Positions 17,601 to 25,778 of a DNA stretch of 32,391 bases are shown one piece after another. This DNA is from Acidobacteriota bacterium (GTDB lineage: Bacteria > Actinomycetota > Acidimicrobiia > ATN3). Position numbers and translations under genes: made by a program. Location: NCBI GenBank assembly GCA_003577105.1, contig QEUQ01000028.1, positions 1 through 32,391 on the forward strand. The letters are read 5' to 3'. The first letter of the stretch is position 1; each line of letters starts with the position of its first letter. Below the pieces are notes generated by a model. The model was not told where the DNA came from, ran no database searches, and was given only the letters and a program-made list of their open reading frames with translations.

Positions 17601-17651
17601 ATGCCGCGCCGCGGACGGCGTGGACTTCCAATCTATTTTCAGTTACTATGA
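17601..17651 (+). other. Mini-ORF with strong ribosome binding site overlapping the DinB-like start
   Basis: ATG at 17601, 9 nt after GGAG, opens a 16-codon frame (MPRRGRRGLPIYFQLL) that ends at TGA 17649-17651, inside the next gene. The DinB-like frame has only a GTG at 17620 without a ribosome binding site. This is either a coupling leader peptide, or the true DinB-like start is this ATG and a one-base insertion in the GC-rich 17603-17619 stretch separates it from its frame. Confidence 0.4.
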
Positions 17652-18258
17652 AACTAGATTGGCGAAAGGTCGGTGGAAGTTGACTGGCGCAGGCGCAGCT
17701 CTGTCATCCCTCAAGAGACGGATCGGGGCCATGCACTCACTCTGGCGCGAGGCTGGTGATTCTCAATCCCTCGACCATGTAAACCACTTCGAGCGCGACG
17801 GGGTGTTGCCAATTGCATTCAGCATGAACCACTGCGTGCGAATCGAAGATCAGACGGTTCAACAGCTCTTTAACGCGTCACCCCCTTTGTGGGTCGCAGG
17901 GTCGTGGGCTGAAAAAGTCGGCGTCACGGTCGATGCAGCCGGCAAGGAGCAGACAGTCGAGGAAATGCAGATTCTTAGATTCGGTGACTACCAAGCGTTC
18001 CTTCGATACATGAGTGAGGTCTTCGATGCGACCGAGACGTGGCTTGACTCACTGAGCCCTGCCGACCTCGAGACGATCTTGTTCGGCGGCGCGAAGCCCG
18101 ATGTGTTTTCGAAGACCTACTCCGCCAGGGTTGTCGGCGACGGTCCATACACGCTTCTTGATGGAATCGAGTGCTGGATCTTCCAACACGGAATTCGCCA
18201 TCTCGGCGAGATGGAACACGCGCGGGCCCTGGTCGGCCTCGGCGGACTCACGTCGTAG
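17620..18258 (+). CDS. DinB-like four-helix-bundle protein
   Basis: 212 aa in frame from a GTG at 17620. Three histidines fit the DinB-fold metal site: H71 (FSMNHCVRIED), and H190 and H194 (FQHGIRHLGEMEHA). The blocks around them match DinB_2/DinB-like proteins, many of which are thiol- or metal-dependent enzymes of unknown substrate in actinobacteria. The start is uncertain: the GTG lacks a ribosome binding site, while an ATG at 17601 with a good one is in another frame (see the mini-ORF entry). It lies 36 bp after the coiled-coil gene and 24 bp before the MBL hydrolase, so it may belong to the sulfatase operon or only precede it. Confidence 0.65.
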   Translation: MDFQSIFSYYETRLAKGRWKLTGAGAALSSLKRRIGAMHSLWREAGDSQSLDHVNHFERDGVLPIAFSMNHCVRIEDQTVQQLFNASPPLWVAGSWAEKVGVTVDAAGKEQTVEEMQILRFGDYQAFLRYMSEVFDATETWLDSLSPADLETILFGGAKPDVFSKTYSARVVGDGPYTLLDGIECWIFQHGIRHLGEMEHARALVGLGGLTS

Positions 18259-18282
18259 TCACGGCAGACGAAAGGGTCAATC

Positions 18283-19110
18283 GTGTTCAGCCTCATCCTT
18301 CTCGGAACGGGAAGCCCAATTCCCGATCCGAAGCGGGCTGGGCCCGCAATGCTTGTCAAGGCAGGCAATCTATCTATCGTCGTGGATGCGGGACGAGGGC
18401 TAATGATGCGCCTCGCGTCTGCAGGCATTCCAGCGCCAGCCGTGTCAGCACTCATGCTCACCCACCTTCACTCGGACCACACTCAAGACATCAGTGATCT
18501 ACTTACCACGCGCTGGGTACTTCCGGTAGATGCGCAACCTCTTGAGATCTTGGGGCCCTCCGGGACTGCCGAACTCCTTGAGCAGACGATCGAGACTATG
18601 ACCACCGACATTGCATACCGGATGGCCCACCACGACGACCTGATCGAGCCTCCCACCTTCAACGTGACAGAGGTTGGCCCTGGAGTAATTCTCGAACGCG
18701 ACGGCTTGGTTGTGAGATCAGCCCTGGTTGACCATGCGCCGGTTGATCCCGCGCTTGGCTTTCGCTTCGAGTACGAAGGGAAGGTGCTGGCCATAAGTGG
18801 CGATACGCGTCCGTGCGCGGGGCTGAGCGAATTGGCCGCAGGTGCAGACGTGTACGTTCAAAACGTAGTGAGGCGATCGCTGATTGAGCACAGCCCGATC
18901 CAACGCTTTCGCGACGTGCTCGATTACCACTCGAATTTGGAAGAGACGGGGGTTACGGCTTCACGGGCTGGCGTTTCAAGGGTCGTACTCAGCCACATCG
19001 TGCCGCCACCCGATGACAGCGCCGATACTGGAATCGTCGCTGAGGTGAGATCGTCGGGATTCGAAGGCGAAGTGATTGTCGGAAGCGACCTGTTGGAAAT
19101 CGCGATCTGA
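18283..19110 (+). CDS. MBL-fold hydrolase, RNase Z/arylsulfatase-like (ElaC type)
   Basis: 275 aa. It opens with FSLILLGTGSPIPDPKRAGP, the RNase Z-like start. The zinc motif is H61-L-H63-S-D65-H66, with further metal-site candidates in ISGDTRP (Asp) and LSHIVPP (His). No exosite arm of true tRNase Z is evident. In this branch the best studied alternatives are MBL-type arylsulfatases and lactonases; given two more sulfatase genes downstream, an arylsulfatase role is plausible but unproven. The GTG start at 18283 has AAAGGG upstream. Its stop overlaps the TetR start by 1 bp (TGATG), so it is the first clearly coupled gene of the run to 24946. Confidence 0.85.
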   Translation: MFSLILLGTGSPIPDPKRAGPAMLVKAGNLSIVVDAGRGLMMRLASAGIPAPAVSALMLTHLHSDHTQDISDLLTTRWVLPVDAQPLEILGPSGTAELLEQTIETMTTDIAYRMAHHDDLIEPPTFNVTEVGPGVILERDGLVVRSALVDHAPVDPALGFRFEYEGKVLAISGDTRPCAGLSELAAGADVYVQNVVRRSLIEHSPIQRFRDVLDYHSNLEETGVTASRAGVSRVVLSHIVPPPDDSADTGIVAEVRSSGFEGEVIVGSDLLEIAI

Positions 19111-19787
19111 TGACCAACTCCACCAAGACCCAAACTGCGAGACCAGAAGCATTGGCGAATCCGGCTTCGAGCCACATGGCGAGCGGGCGGAGTTCGGCTT
19201 CGATCGACGGTCGGGTTCGCCGGGGAGAGCGGAGCCGCGAGGCAATCGTTGGCGCAATGCTCGACCTGATCCGTGAGGGCGTGACGCGTCCATCCTCCAA
19301 TCAGATCGCTGACCGCGCCGGGGTGACTCAGCGAACGCTCTTCAACCACTTCGCCGATGTACCCACCCTTATGGGGGAGGTAGTGGCTGCGCAGGTCGAG
19401 TTTGTCAGACGCAATCTGCCAGAGCCTCCTGAATCTAGCCTCCCAATCCTTGCGCGGGCAGAACAGTTCTTCGGTGAGATCGCCGGCCTGCTCGACGCAA
19501 TCGCGCCGGTGCGAATCGCTGCCTACTCATTCCCAGTACGGATGGACGCAGTGGACGCCGGTGTCGAGAACGTTCGTTCGCTCCTGCGGGAAGCTATCGC
19601 TCAAACCTTCGCTCCCGAACTCGCCCGCCTATCGCACGCCGAGTTCGGCGAGGTACTTGACGAGCTTGAGGTCTTAGCGGATCCCGTCTCATGGCGGCTC
19701 CGCAGAGTCTTGCAGCAACATTCGTCACAAGCAGCAGCAATGCATGCTGCCCATTCGGCCTGCAAGATTGCCAAGCTGCGCTCGTGA
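19110..19787 (+). CDS. TetR-family transcriptional regulator
   Basis: 225 aa. The HTH lies at about 63-82: SSNQIADRAGVTQRTLFNHFADVPTLM, a standard TetR N-terminal domain, preceded by REAIVGAMLDLIREG (helix 1). The first 35 residues are a disordered Ser/Ala/Arg-rich extension. The C-terminal ligand domain is helical and not recognisable to a subfamily. It lies inside the operon, overlapping the MBL gene by 1 bp and the LLM gene by 4 bp, so it is probably an autoregulated local repressor whose ligand is the operon's substrate or product (inference). I did not find a convincing operator palindrome in the short upstream gaps. Confidence 0.9.
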   Translation: MTNSTKTQTARPEALANPASSHMASGRSSASIDGRVRRGERSREAIVGAMLDLIREGVTRPSSNQIADRAGVTQRTLFNHFADVPTLMGEVVAAQVEFVRRNLPEPPESSLPILARAEQFFGEIAGLLDAIAPVRIAAYSFPVRMDAVDAGVENVRSLLREAIAQTFAPELARLSHAEFGEVLDELEVLADPVSWRLRRVLQQHSSQAAAMHAAHSACKIAKLRS

Positions 19788-20833
19788 AGCCGAAGTCCGC
19801 CCAGTCCCCAGAATTCTGGCTCCTGTCATTTCCGATTCCGGGAATCGCGCCACGCCTCGGGACCTTGGCCGAGGAGGGCGGTCTCGACGGAATCGTCTTT
19901 GCGGACACCCAGAACCTCGCGGGTGATCCATACTCCGAGCTTTGTCTCGTCGCTCGATCGACGACGAGACTCAAACTGGGCACTGGCGTCACCAACCCGG
20001 TCACGCGCCACCCGGCGGTCACTGCATCTGCCATCGCAACTGTTCATGCTGAGTCGTCAGGGCGCGCAATCTTGGGGATCGGCAGAGGCGACTCATCCCT
20101 GGCGTACATCGGCATGAAGCCTGCAACGGTGGCCGCACTCGAGCGCTATGTGCAACGCGTGCAGACATACCTTGCGGGTGAGACCGTTGACCTGGATGGA
20201 TTCGAAAGCCGCAATCAGTGGATCTCCCTGACAGGTCTCCCCAAGATCCCGGTCGATATCGCCGCTACGGGGCCGAAGGTGATCGGAGTGGGAGCCCGTC
20301 TCGCGGAGCGAGTTACTTTCGCGGTTGGGGCTGACGCCGAGCGCATTTCCGCAAGTGTCGAGATCGCCAAGTCCGCCTCCAGCGAAGCGGGCAGGAGCGA
20401 TGATCAGCCAAGCCTAGGCGCATTTGTCAACGTCGGGGTCAATGATGACGCGGCGACTGCGCGTGACCTCATCAGAGGCGGACTCGGCTCGTTCGCTCAT
20501 TTCTCAGGAATGTCCGGAGCCGAGACCTCAAGAGTAAGTCCCAATGATCGAGCGATCTTCGAGGCCCTCGGAGCTGAATATGACATGGCGAACCACGGGA
20601 TGCGCTCGGCCAAACACGCCAAGTTCATCGACGACGCATTCGTGGATAGGTTTGGGGTTGCAGGTGACTCCGAATACTGCATCAGACGCCTCGGGGAGCT
20701 ACTGGATGCAGGAATCGAGCGCCTGGTCATAGTCGCGGGCTCACGCGACGCCAACCCAGGTGACTTCTTCAACTCAAATGCAAAGCTCATGCACGAGGTC
20801 GTCCCCGCACTGCGTGAGCAGTTCACGAAATGA
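19784..20833 (+). CDS. LLM-class flavin/F420-dependent oxidoreductase
   Basis: 349 aa from the GTG at 19784, which overlaps the TetR stop (GTGA). It has a luciferase-like TIM barrel: EFWLLSFPIPG (strand 1), GLDGIVFADTQNL (strand 2), RLKLGTGVTNPVTRHPAVTA (strand 4 region), AILGIGRGDSS (strand 5), and PVDIAATGPKVIGVGARLAERVTFAVG. The last resembles the xAxSGPxTxxLAGxxADG-like pattern of F420-dependent LLM enzymes. It could act as a monooxygenase or dehydrogenase, with FMN or F420 as the cofactor. In the sulfur-scavenging context an oxidative C-S or C-O cleavage is possible, as in SsuD-type enzymes of the same fold (inference). It is coupled downstream to the propeller gene through an ATGA overlap. 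Confidence 0.9.
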   Translation: MKPKSAQSPEFWLLSFPIPGIAPRLGTLAEEGGLDGIVFADTQNLAGDPYSELCLVARSTTRLKLGTGVTNPVTRHPAVTASAIATVHAESSGRAILGIGRGDSSLAYIGMKPATVAALERYVQRVQTYLAGETVDLDGFESRNQWISLTGLPKIPVDIAATGPKVIGVGARLAERVTFAVGADAERISASVEIAKSASSEAGRSDDQPSLGAFVNVGVNDDAATARDLIRGGLGSFAHFSGMSGAETSRVSPNDRAIFEALGAEYDMANHGMRSAKHAKFIDDAFVDRFGVAGDSEYCIRRLGELLDAGIERLVIVAGSRDANPGDFFNSNAKLMHEVVPALREQFTK

Positions 20834-22101
20834 TTCCGGGCTACTACGACAGTCCTTGGCCATGTGAGGACGGCGGCCCGAAGCGCCAGGCCACCGTTAG
20901 GGGACTGCCTTCTCTCGATGTCTCGAAGCAAACCGTCGTTGAGGTGAACTCCCGGGAGGCAGTTGCAGCAACGATGGTTCTCCTTCGCGACGAGGGCGAG
21001 GTCTTCCTTCACGGCCAAACCCTCGGGTCGTCCGTCACATCGTGGGTCGAGAAGATTGATCCGCAAACGCTCTCACCGACCCACAGATCACCAGACTTGG
21101 AGGCGGGACCGTTCTGGCCGGGCGGTGTACTCATCCATCAGAACGGCGATATCTACGTGACGTGTGGCCGGTGGTGCCACAGACTCGACCCCGAGTGCCA
21201 TGTCGTCACCTCGGTCGAGTTGCCGCGGGAGCGCCCCTACAACTCGCTTCTCGCGCTGCCTGATGGATCTCTGATCATGAAAGACCAAGTTCGCGACGGT
21301 TCCGGGCCATCACGACTTGTCGTTCTAGATCCTGATGGACTCGAAATGACCTGCGGCGAGGTTGACTGCCCGGAGGGAGTTGTGGCCCGCCTCTCAGCAG
21401 ACGGAGAAACGGTCTACGTCGTTGGAACTAACTCGGTCTTTCGCTACCGATGGAACCGCCATGCCCTCAGTCTCGAGCTCGACGATTTATGGCGCGTCGA
21501 GTACCTTACCCGCCCCGATCAATCGTACGGATGGGATCCGGTCATCGCCGGAGGATGCCTATGGTTCATGGACAACGGAGATCATCGCTTCAGTGGAACG
21601 ATGCGCGGCGCCGGGGTGGCTCAGGGCGCGGTCCATCTCTACCGCGCGCCAATTGAAGGTGGGCATGAAGGCGCCTTCGAGCAAGTTGCTGTTTCGGGAT
21701 TGCCTGCGGGATCGATCACCAACCCTCCCCTCTACGACGAGGACCGCGGCATTGCGATTGGATTCGACTCGGCAAACGGAACACTCGCTGCGTGGCGCCT
21801 CGTTGAGGGCGAATCGGCGGCGCGTGACGGCAAGAAGCTCGAGTCTTCGTGGGAGATGTCCCTCGCCACCGCGAGCCACATGCTTCTTTTCCCCGGATCG
21901 GGCGAGCTCGTAGTCAACGACCATAGTGATTCGGGTGATTCGGCGGTTGTAGTTGACATTGAGAGCGGCTCCGAACTGATGCGAGCCGAGACAACAAGTC
22001 CGATCCAGTCAGTCGTGTTCCCTGCACCGGGGTGGGACAGGGATTTCTACTACTGCTCATTTGCGCGCCTCGCGCGCGTCGTCGTTGGAGAGGTGAATTG
22101 A
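20830..22101 (+). CDS. Uncharacterised beta-propeller protein in the sulfatase operon
   Basis: 423 aa, no family recognised. Repeating strand-turn blocks such as GGVLIHQNGDIYVTCGRW, NSLLALPDGSLIMKD, VVARLSADGETVYVVGTNSVFRY and SHMLLFPGSGELVVNDH suggest a six- or seven-bladed propeller like SMP-30 or YncE-type proteins. There is no signal peptide or membrane helix, so it is probably cytoplasmic. Conserved-looking features are WPGG, the GWDPVIAGGCLWFMDNGDH segment and two C-x(5-6)-C-like spacings. The ATG at 20830 overlaps the LLM stop (ATGA), and its own stop overlaps the sulfatase start (TTGA), so production is tied to those enzymes. It could be a lactonase-like enzyme or a substrate-binding partner; I assign no function. 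Confidence 0.8.
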   Translation: MIPGYYDSPWPCEDGGPKRQATVRGLPSLDVSKQTVVEVNSREAVAATMVLLRDEGEVFLHGQTLGSSVTSWVEKIDPQTLSPTHRSPDLEAGPFWPGGVLIHQNGDIYVTCGRWCHRLDPECHVVTSVELPRERPYNSLLALPDGSLIMKDQVRDGSGPSRLVVLDPDGLEMTCGEVDCPEGVVARLSADGETVYVVGTNSVFRYRWNRHALSLELDDLWRVEYLTRPDQSYGWDPVIAGGCLWFMDNGDHRFSGTMRGAGVAQGAVHLYRAPIEGGHEGAFEQVAVSGLPAGSITNPPLYDEDRGIAIGFDSANGTLAAWRLVEGESAARDGKKLESSWEMSLATASHMLLFPGSGELVVNDHSDSGDSAVVVDIESGSELMRAETTSPIQSVVFPAPGWDRDFYYCSFARLARVVVGEVN

Positions 22102-23621
22102 ACGTCCTGCTGATAACAACAGACCAACAACGGGCTGACTCCATTGGCGCATACGGCAATTCGGTATGCCAGACCCCCAATCTCGATCGCCTCGCGTCTG
22201 AGGGAACGCGTTTCGACGCTTGCAGGACGCAGAACCCGTACTGCCAGCCTTCAAGGGCAACGATTCTCACGGGGCAGTACCCGTCGACTCACGGCGTCGT
22301 GTCCAACGGAGTTGATGCGCCAGACGATCTCGCAGAGCATTCTCTCGCGAAGCTGCTAGGTGAGGCCGGCTATACAACAGGCATCATCGGCAAGGCCCAC
22401 TTTGCCTCTACCTACCCGGTGCTTCCGACCGGGAAGATTGAATCGGTCGAAGGGTCAGCCTCTGTGCCAGAGGACTGGAACGGACCCTACTTCGGCTTCG
22501 ACCATGCTGAGCTGCTTCTGTTCGGTCACATGCTTCGAATCGCGCCCCTCATGGGCATGTGGAATTGGTGTTACGGCCCGCCACCATTTGGACTCCACTA
22601 CGCGAGATGGCTCTTCCGTGACGGCAAGGGAGCCGACAAGGTGCGGCTGATGCAACCGGAGGCCGCAGGGGCCACCTGGGACAAGACTCAGACTTGGCGG
22701 AATCAGCTGCCCGAGGAGGAGCATCCGACGACTTGGGTTGCCGACCGCGCAATCGAGTGGATCAAGAATTCGATGCGGTCTGGCAAGCCATTTTTCGGCT
22801 GGATCAGCTTCGCCGATCCTCACCACCCAATGGATGCTCCGCTCCCGTGGTGCGACATGTATGACCCAATGGACGTGCCACTCCCTGAGAAGCGTCCAGA
22901 CGAATTCGAGTCCAAGAACGCATTTCATCGGATGTGGGGGCAGGGTGCCCTTGAAGGCAGCGGCTTCGAGTGGGCAAATCCAGGCGGAGCAAACCTGAGC
23001 GACGCACAGCTTGCGAAGATGATTGCCGGCTACTACGGCATGGTCAGCCAGCTAGACAGTGCGATCGGCCGGATCATGTCAACGCTAGATGAGCTCGGCA
23101 TCGCCGAAGGTACCCTCGTCGTAATGACCTCAGATCACGGCGAGTTCCTCGGCGATCACCAAATGCTCTTCAAGGGCCCGTTGCACTACGAAGGTCTGCT
23201 TCGGGTACCACTGATCGTAAGGGGCCCTGGATTCCGGGCCAACGAGGTCAACGACGAGCCCGTAGGCACGATCGACCTCGTGCCAACCATCTTGGACTCA
23301 GTCGGCCAAGCGATCCCAGACGATGTGGAGGGCACCCGTCTGCTCAGCGGAGACCGAGAGCATGTTCTCACTGAGAACAATCACAAAATGGTCTTTGAAC
23401 TGCCACTTCGCACGATCACGACACATCGCTACAAACTCACGAGAACACTCATGAACGACGACATCGGTGAGCTCTTCGACCTTGAAGACGATCCGGGGGA
23501 GTTCGTCAATCGCTGGTCCGACCCCGCGTCTGCTTCGCTCAAGAGCGACTTGCTGGCGACCCTTGACGACGTAATGAATCACGACGTCCGGGAAGAGCCA
23601 ATGGTCGGTGTTGTCGCGTAG
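22098..23621 (+). CDS. Type I (formylglycine) sulfatase
   Basis: 507 aa from the TTG at 22098, with GGAGAGG about 4 nt upstream; an upstream ATG at 22032 lies inside the propeller gene and is rejected because the protein should begin NVLLITTDQQ. The active-site motif is C49-Q-P-S-R53 (YCQPSRATILTGQYP), and the Cys becomes formylglycine. Metal ligands include D9 and D10-equivalents in TTDQQRAD, and D346-H347 (TSDHGEFLGDH). It resembles cytoplasmic choline-sulfatase and phosphonate-monoester-hydrolase-like members, without a signal peptide. It probably hydrolyses a sulfate ester taken into the cell. It overlaps the propeller gene by 4 bp and precedes the alkylsulfatase-like gene by 44 bp. Confidence 0.93.
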   Translation: MNVLLITTDQQRADSIGAYGNSVCQTPNLDRLASEGTRFDACRTQNPYCQPSRATILTGQYPSTHGVVSNGVDAPDDLAEHSLAKLLGEAGYTTGIIGKAHFASTYPVLPTGKIESVEGSASVPEDWNGPYFGFDHAELLLFGHMLRIAPLMGMWNWCYGPPPFGLHYARWLFRDGKGADKVRLMQPEAAGATWDKTQTWRNQLPEEEHPTTWVADRAIEWIKNSMRSGKPFFGWISFADPHHPMDAPLPWCDMYDPMDVPLPEKRPDEFESKNAFHRMWGQGALEGSGFEWANPGGANLSDAQLAKMIAGYYGMVSQLDSAIGRIMSTLDELGIAEGTLVVMTSDHGEFLGDHQMLFKGPLHYEGLLRVPLIVRGPGFRANEVNDEPVGTIDLVPTILDSVGQAIPDDVEGTRLLSGDREHVLTENNHKMVFELPLRTITTHRYKLTRTLMNDDIGELFDLEDDPGEFVNRWSDPASASLKSDLLATLDDVMNHDVREEPMVGVVA

Positions 23622-23665
23622 GCTTGGCGGCACGCTCGCCGGCCTCACGTCAAGAGGAGCTGAAA

Positions 23666-24946
23666 GTGCCCATCCCAATAACTGAACTTGCCGAGAAGCT
23701 CATGACCGGAGAGGTCACGGTGGAGGAGCAAAACCCGTTCTTCCCCCCGGGTGATTTCGCCGAGGTTGCCGACGGGATCGGCTTCGTGGCCGCCATGGCA
23801 AATTCATCGGTCTTCAAGACAGATGACGGGCTCGTAATGGTCGACACCGGCAGTCCCTTCAGCGCCAGGGCGATCCACGGCAAGGTCCGCTCCTGGGTCG
23901 GCGACTCGGTGCGGCTCGACACGGCAATCTTCTCCCACGGTCACATCGATCACGTCTTCGGGGTCGGCCCGTTCGAGGAAGATGCCGAGAAGTCGGGATG
24001 GGCGACGCCCAAGGTAGTAGCGCATGAAGCAATGCCCGCCAGATTCGACAGGTACAAGCTCACTGCTGGGTGGAACGGCGCAATCAACCGGCGCCAGTTC
24101 TCCGTGCCAGGTCTTGAGTGGCCCACCGAGTACCGCTACCCGGACGAGACCTATCGCGACACCCACACCGTCGAGGTGGGCGGGATCGAGTTCGAGCTCC
24201 ACCATTGCCGTGGCGAGACCGATGACCACACCTGGACCTGGGTGCCCTCGCGCAAGGCGCTCTGCACGGGAGACCTGATCATCTGGTGCTCCCCCAATGC
24301 GGGCAACCCCCAGAAAGTTCAGCGCTATCCGCGCGAATGGGCGATCGGACTTAGAGAGATGGCCGCTCTTGAACCAGAGATGCTCCTCCCTGGCCACGGC
24401 ATGCCGGTGTTCGGGGCTGAGCACTGCCAGGTGATCCTTCTTGACACCGCCGAGCTGCTTGAGTTCATCCATGACGAAACCGTCTCGCTCATGAATGAGG
24501 GGGCGCGCCTCGATGAGATCATCCACTCGGTCAAGGTTCCGGAAGCTCTAATCGAGAAGCCGTATCTGAGGCCGGTCTATGACGACCCCGAGTTCATTGT
24601 CCGCAATGTCTACCGCCTCTATGGAGGCTGGTACGACGGCAATCCCGCGAACCTCAAACCCGCTCCAGACGCGGCGGTAGCGGCTGAGGTGGCATTGCTT
24701 GCAGGGGGCGTCGCTGCCCTGATTGACAGAGCGCTCGCCCTTGCGGACCAGGGCGAGCTTCGCCTCGCCGGCCACCTTGCTGAGATGGCGACACTGGCAG
24801 AGCCCGAGAACCGAGATGCCCACGCTGCCCGCGCATCCGTCAATGCCAAGCGAGTGGCCCATGAGACGGCTCTCATGTCAAAAGGGGTGTTTGGCGCGGC
24901 CTCCAGGGAGTCAGATGCCCGGGCCAGAGAGCTCGGCGAGGACTAA
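23666..24946 (+). CDS. MBL-fold alkylsulfatase-like protein with dimerisation domain
   Basis: 426 aa from the GTG at 23666, with AGAGGAG 6 nt upstream; an earlier in-frame start at 23624 has no ribosome binding site. The metallo-beta-lactamase domain (about 30-270) carries H91-G-H93-I-D95-H96, then HHCRGETDDHTW, CTGDLIIW and LPGHGMPVFG. The following segment with YRLYGGWYDGNPANLKPAP and KRVAHETALMSKGVFGAASRESDA is the SdsA1/BDS1-type dimerisation region. Those enzymes release sulfate from long-chain alkyl sulfates and have an extra C-terminal SCP2-like domain (about 650 aa in all). Here the protein ends after the dimerisation region, so substrate capture may differ. It is the last gene of the operon and converges with pabA at 8 bp. 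Confidence 0.88.
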   Translation: MPIPITELAEKLMTGEVTVEEQNPFFPPGDFAEVADGIGFVAAMANSSVFKTDDGLVMVDTGSPFSARAIHGKVRSWVGDSVRLDTAIFSHGHIDHVFGVGPFEEDAEKSGWATPKVVAHEAMPARFDRYKLTAGWNGAINRRQFSVPGLEWPTEYRYPDETYRDTHTVEVGGIEFELHHCRGETDDHTWTWVPSRKALCTGDLIIWCSPNAGNPQKVQRYPREWAIGLREMAALEPEMLLPGHGMPVFGAEHCQVILLDTAELLEFIHDETVSLMNEGARLDEIIHSVKVPEALIEKPYLRPVYDDPEFIVRNVYRLYGGWYDGNPANLKPAPDAAVAAEVALLAGGVAALIDRALALADQGELRLAGHLAEMATLAEPENRDAHAARASVNAKRVAHETALMSKGVFGAASRESDARARELGED

Positions 24947-24953
24947 GGTCGCC

Positions 24954-25559
24954 TCAAACCAGAGACAACTCGGCGCTATGGCCTGAAAGGCGCGCGAGGA
25001 AGTTCTGCATCAACTGCTTACCGCCGCCGGTCAAGATCGACTCGGGGTGAAACTGAACTCCCCATGTGTCGAGCTCTCTGTGGTGCAGCCCCATGATCAG
25101 CTCGTCATCGGTCTCTGCCGTTACCTTCAGAGTCGCGGGCAATGTTGTCCGGTCAACGACCAAGGAGTGGTAGCGAGTTGCTTCGAACGGGATCTCCAAA
25201 CCGGCGAAGATCCCCTCGTTGCGGTGGTAGATCATGCTCGTCTTCCCGTGCATGACTTCAGGCGCCCTGACTATCGAACCTCCGAAAACAGCGCCGATGC
25301 ATTGATGACCAAGACAGACGCCAAGAATTGGGGTCGTACTCGAGTAAGCACGAATCACGTCGCACGAGACGCCCGCATCTTCGGGGCGGCCAGGGCCCGG
25401 CGAGATGAGTATTCCGTCGGGGCGCAGCTCACCGGCGTCGCCAACGGAAATCTCGTCGTTCCGGTAGACAAGGGGCTCTGCACCCAGCTCGCCAAGATAC
25501 TGAACCAGGTTGTAGACGAAGCTGTCGTAGTTGTCGATTACGAGAATCCGCTGGGACAT
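24954..25559 (-). CDS. pabA: Glutamine amidotransferase of anthranilate/aminodeoxychorismate synthase (component II)
   Basis: 201 aa, normal size. It supplies ammonia from glutamine for anthranilate (tryptophan) or aminodeoxychorismate (folate) synthesis. The class I amidotransferase triad is C82 (GVCLGHQ), H171 and E173 (FHPES), with the N-terminal [19 protein letters not shown] signature. Its place next to sortase and crgA is the conserved actinobacterial arrangement, where this gene is called pabA or trpG; which synthase subunit it serves cannot be told here, as no component I gene is present. ATG at 25559. It lies 93 bp downstream of the 41-aa membrane protein gene. Confidence 0.93.
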   Translation of the reverse strand: MSQRILVIDNYDSFVYNLVQYLGELGAEPLVYRNDEISVGDAGELRPDGILISPGPGRPEDAGVSCDVIRAYSSTTPILGVCLGHQCIGAVFGGSIVRAPEVMHGKTSMIYHRNEGIFAGLEIPFEATRYHSLVVDRTTLPATLKVTAETDDELIMGLHHRELDTWGVQFHPESILTGGGKQLMQNFLARLSGHSAELSLV

Positions 25560-25652
25560 GCCCTGATGCTATCGGCACTGAAGCTTCGAACGCACTAGGT
25601 TTTCACTCTCGGCAAGTCGGCCTCGTGGCGGGTAGTGACGATCTAGCGGCAA

Positions 25653-25778
25653 TCAGAAGTTCTCCGGCAGCAAGGTCGTCAGGTAGGGAAAGGCAACGAA
25701 CCAGAGCAGCAGCCCCACGGCCACTGCTATCGCCACCAAGAGAGTCCATTTGAATGCGCGCCTCGCGCCAATTGTCAT
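25653..25778 (-). CDS. Small single-span membrane protein (41 aa) coupled to sortase
   Basis: 41 aa beginning MTIGARRAFKWTLL. A basic N terminus (RRAFK) precedes one hydrophobic helix (about 12-30, TLLVAIAVAVGLLLWFVAF), and the end is PYLTTLLPENF. The ATG at 25778 overlaps the sortase stop (ATGA) and is preceded by CAGGAG at 8 nt, a clear ribosome binding site, so I take it as real despite its length. The positive-inside pattern puts the C terminus outside the cell. Position and coupling suggest it is a partner of the sortase (inference). Not recognised as a named family. Confidence 0.75.
   Translation of the reverse strand: MTIGARRAFKWTLLVAIAVAVGLLLWFVAFPYLTTLLPENF

Noticed and set aside
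23804-24526. 240-codon open frame on the minus strand
   Set aside because: It lies fully inside the alkylsulfatase-like gene on the opposite strand; an artefact of high-GC codon use.
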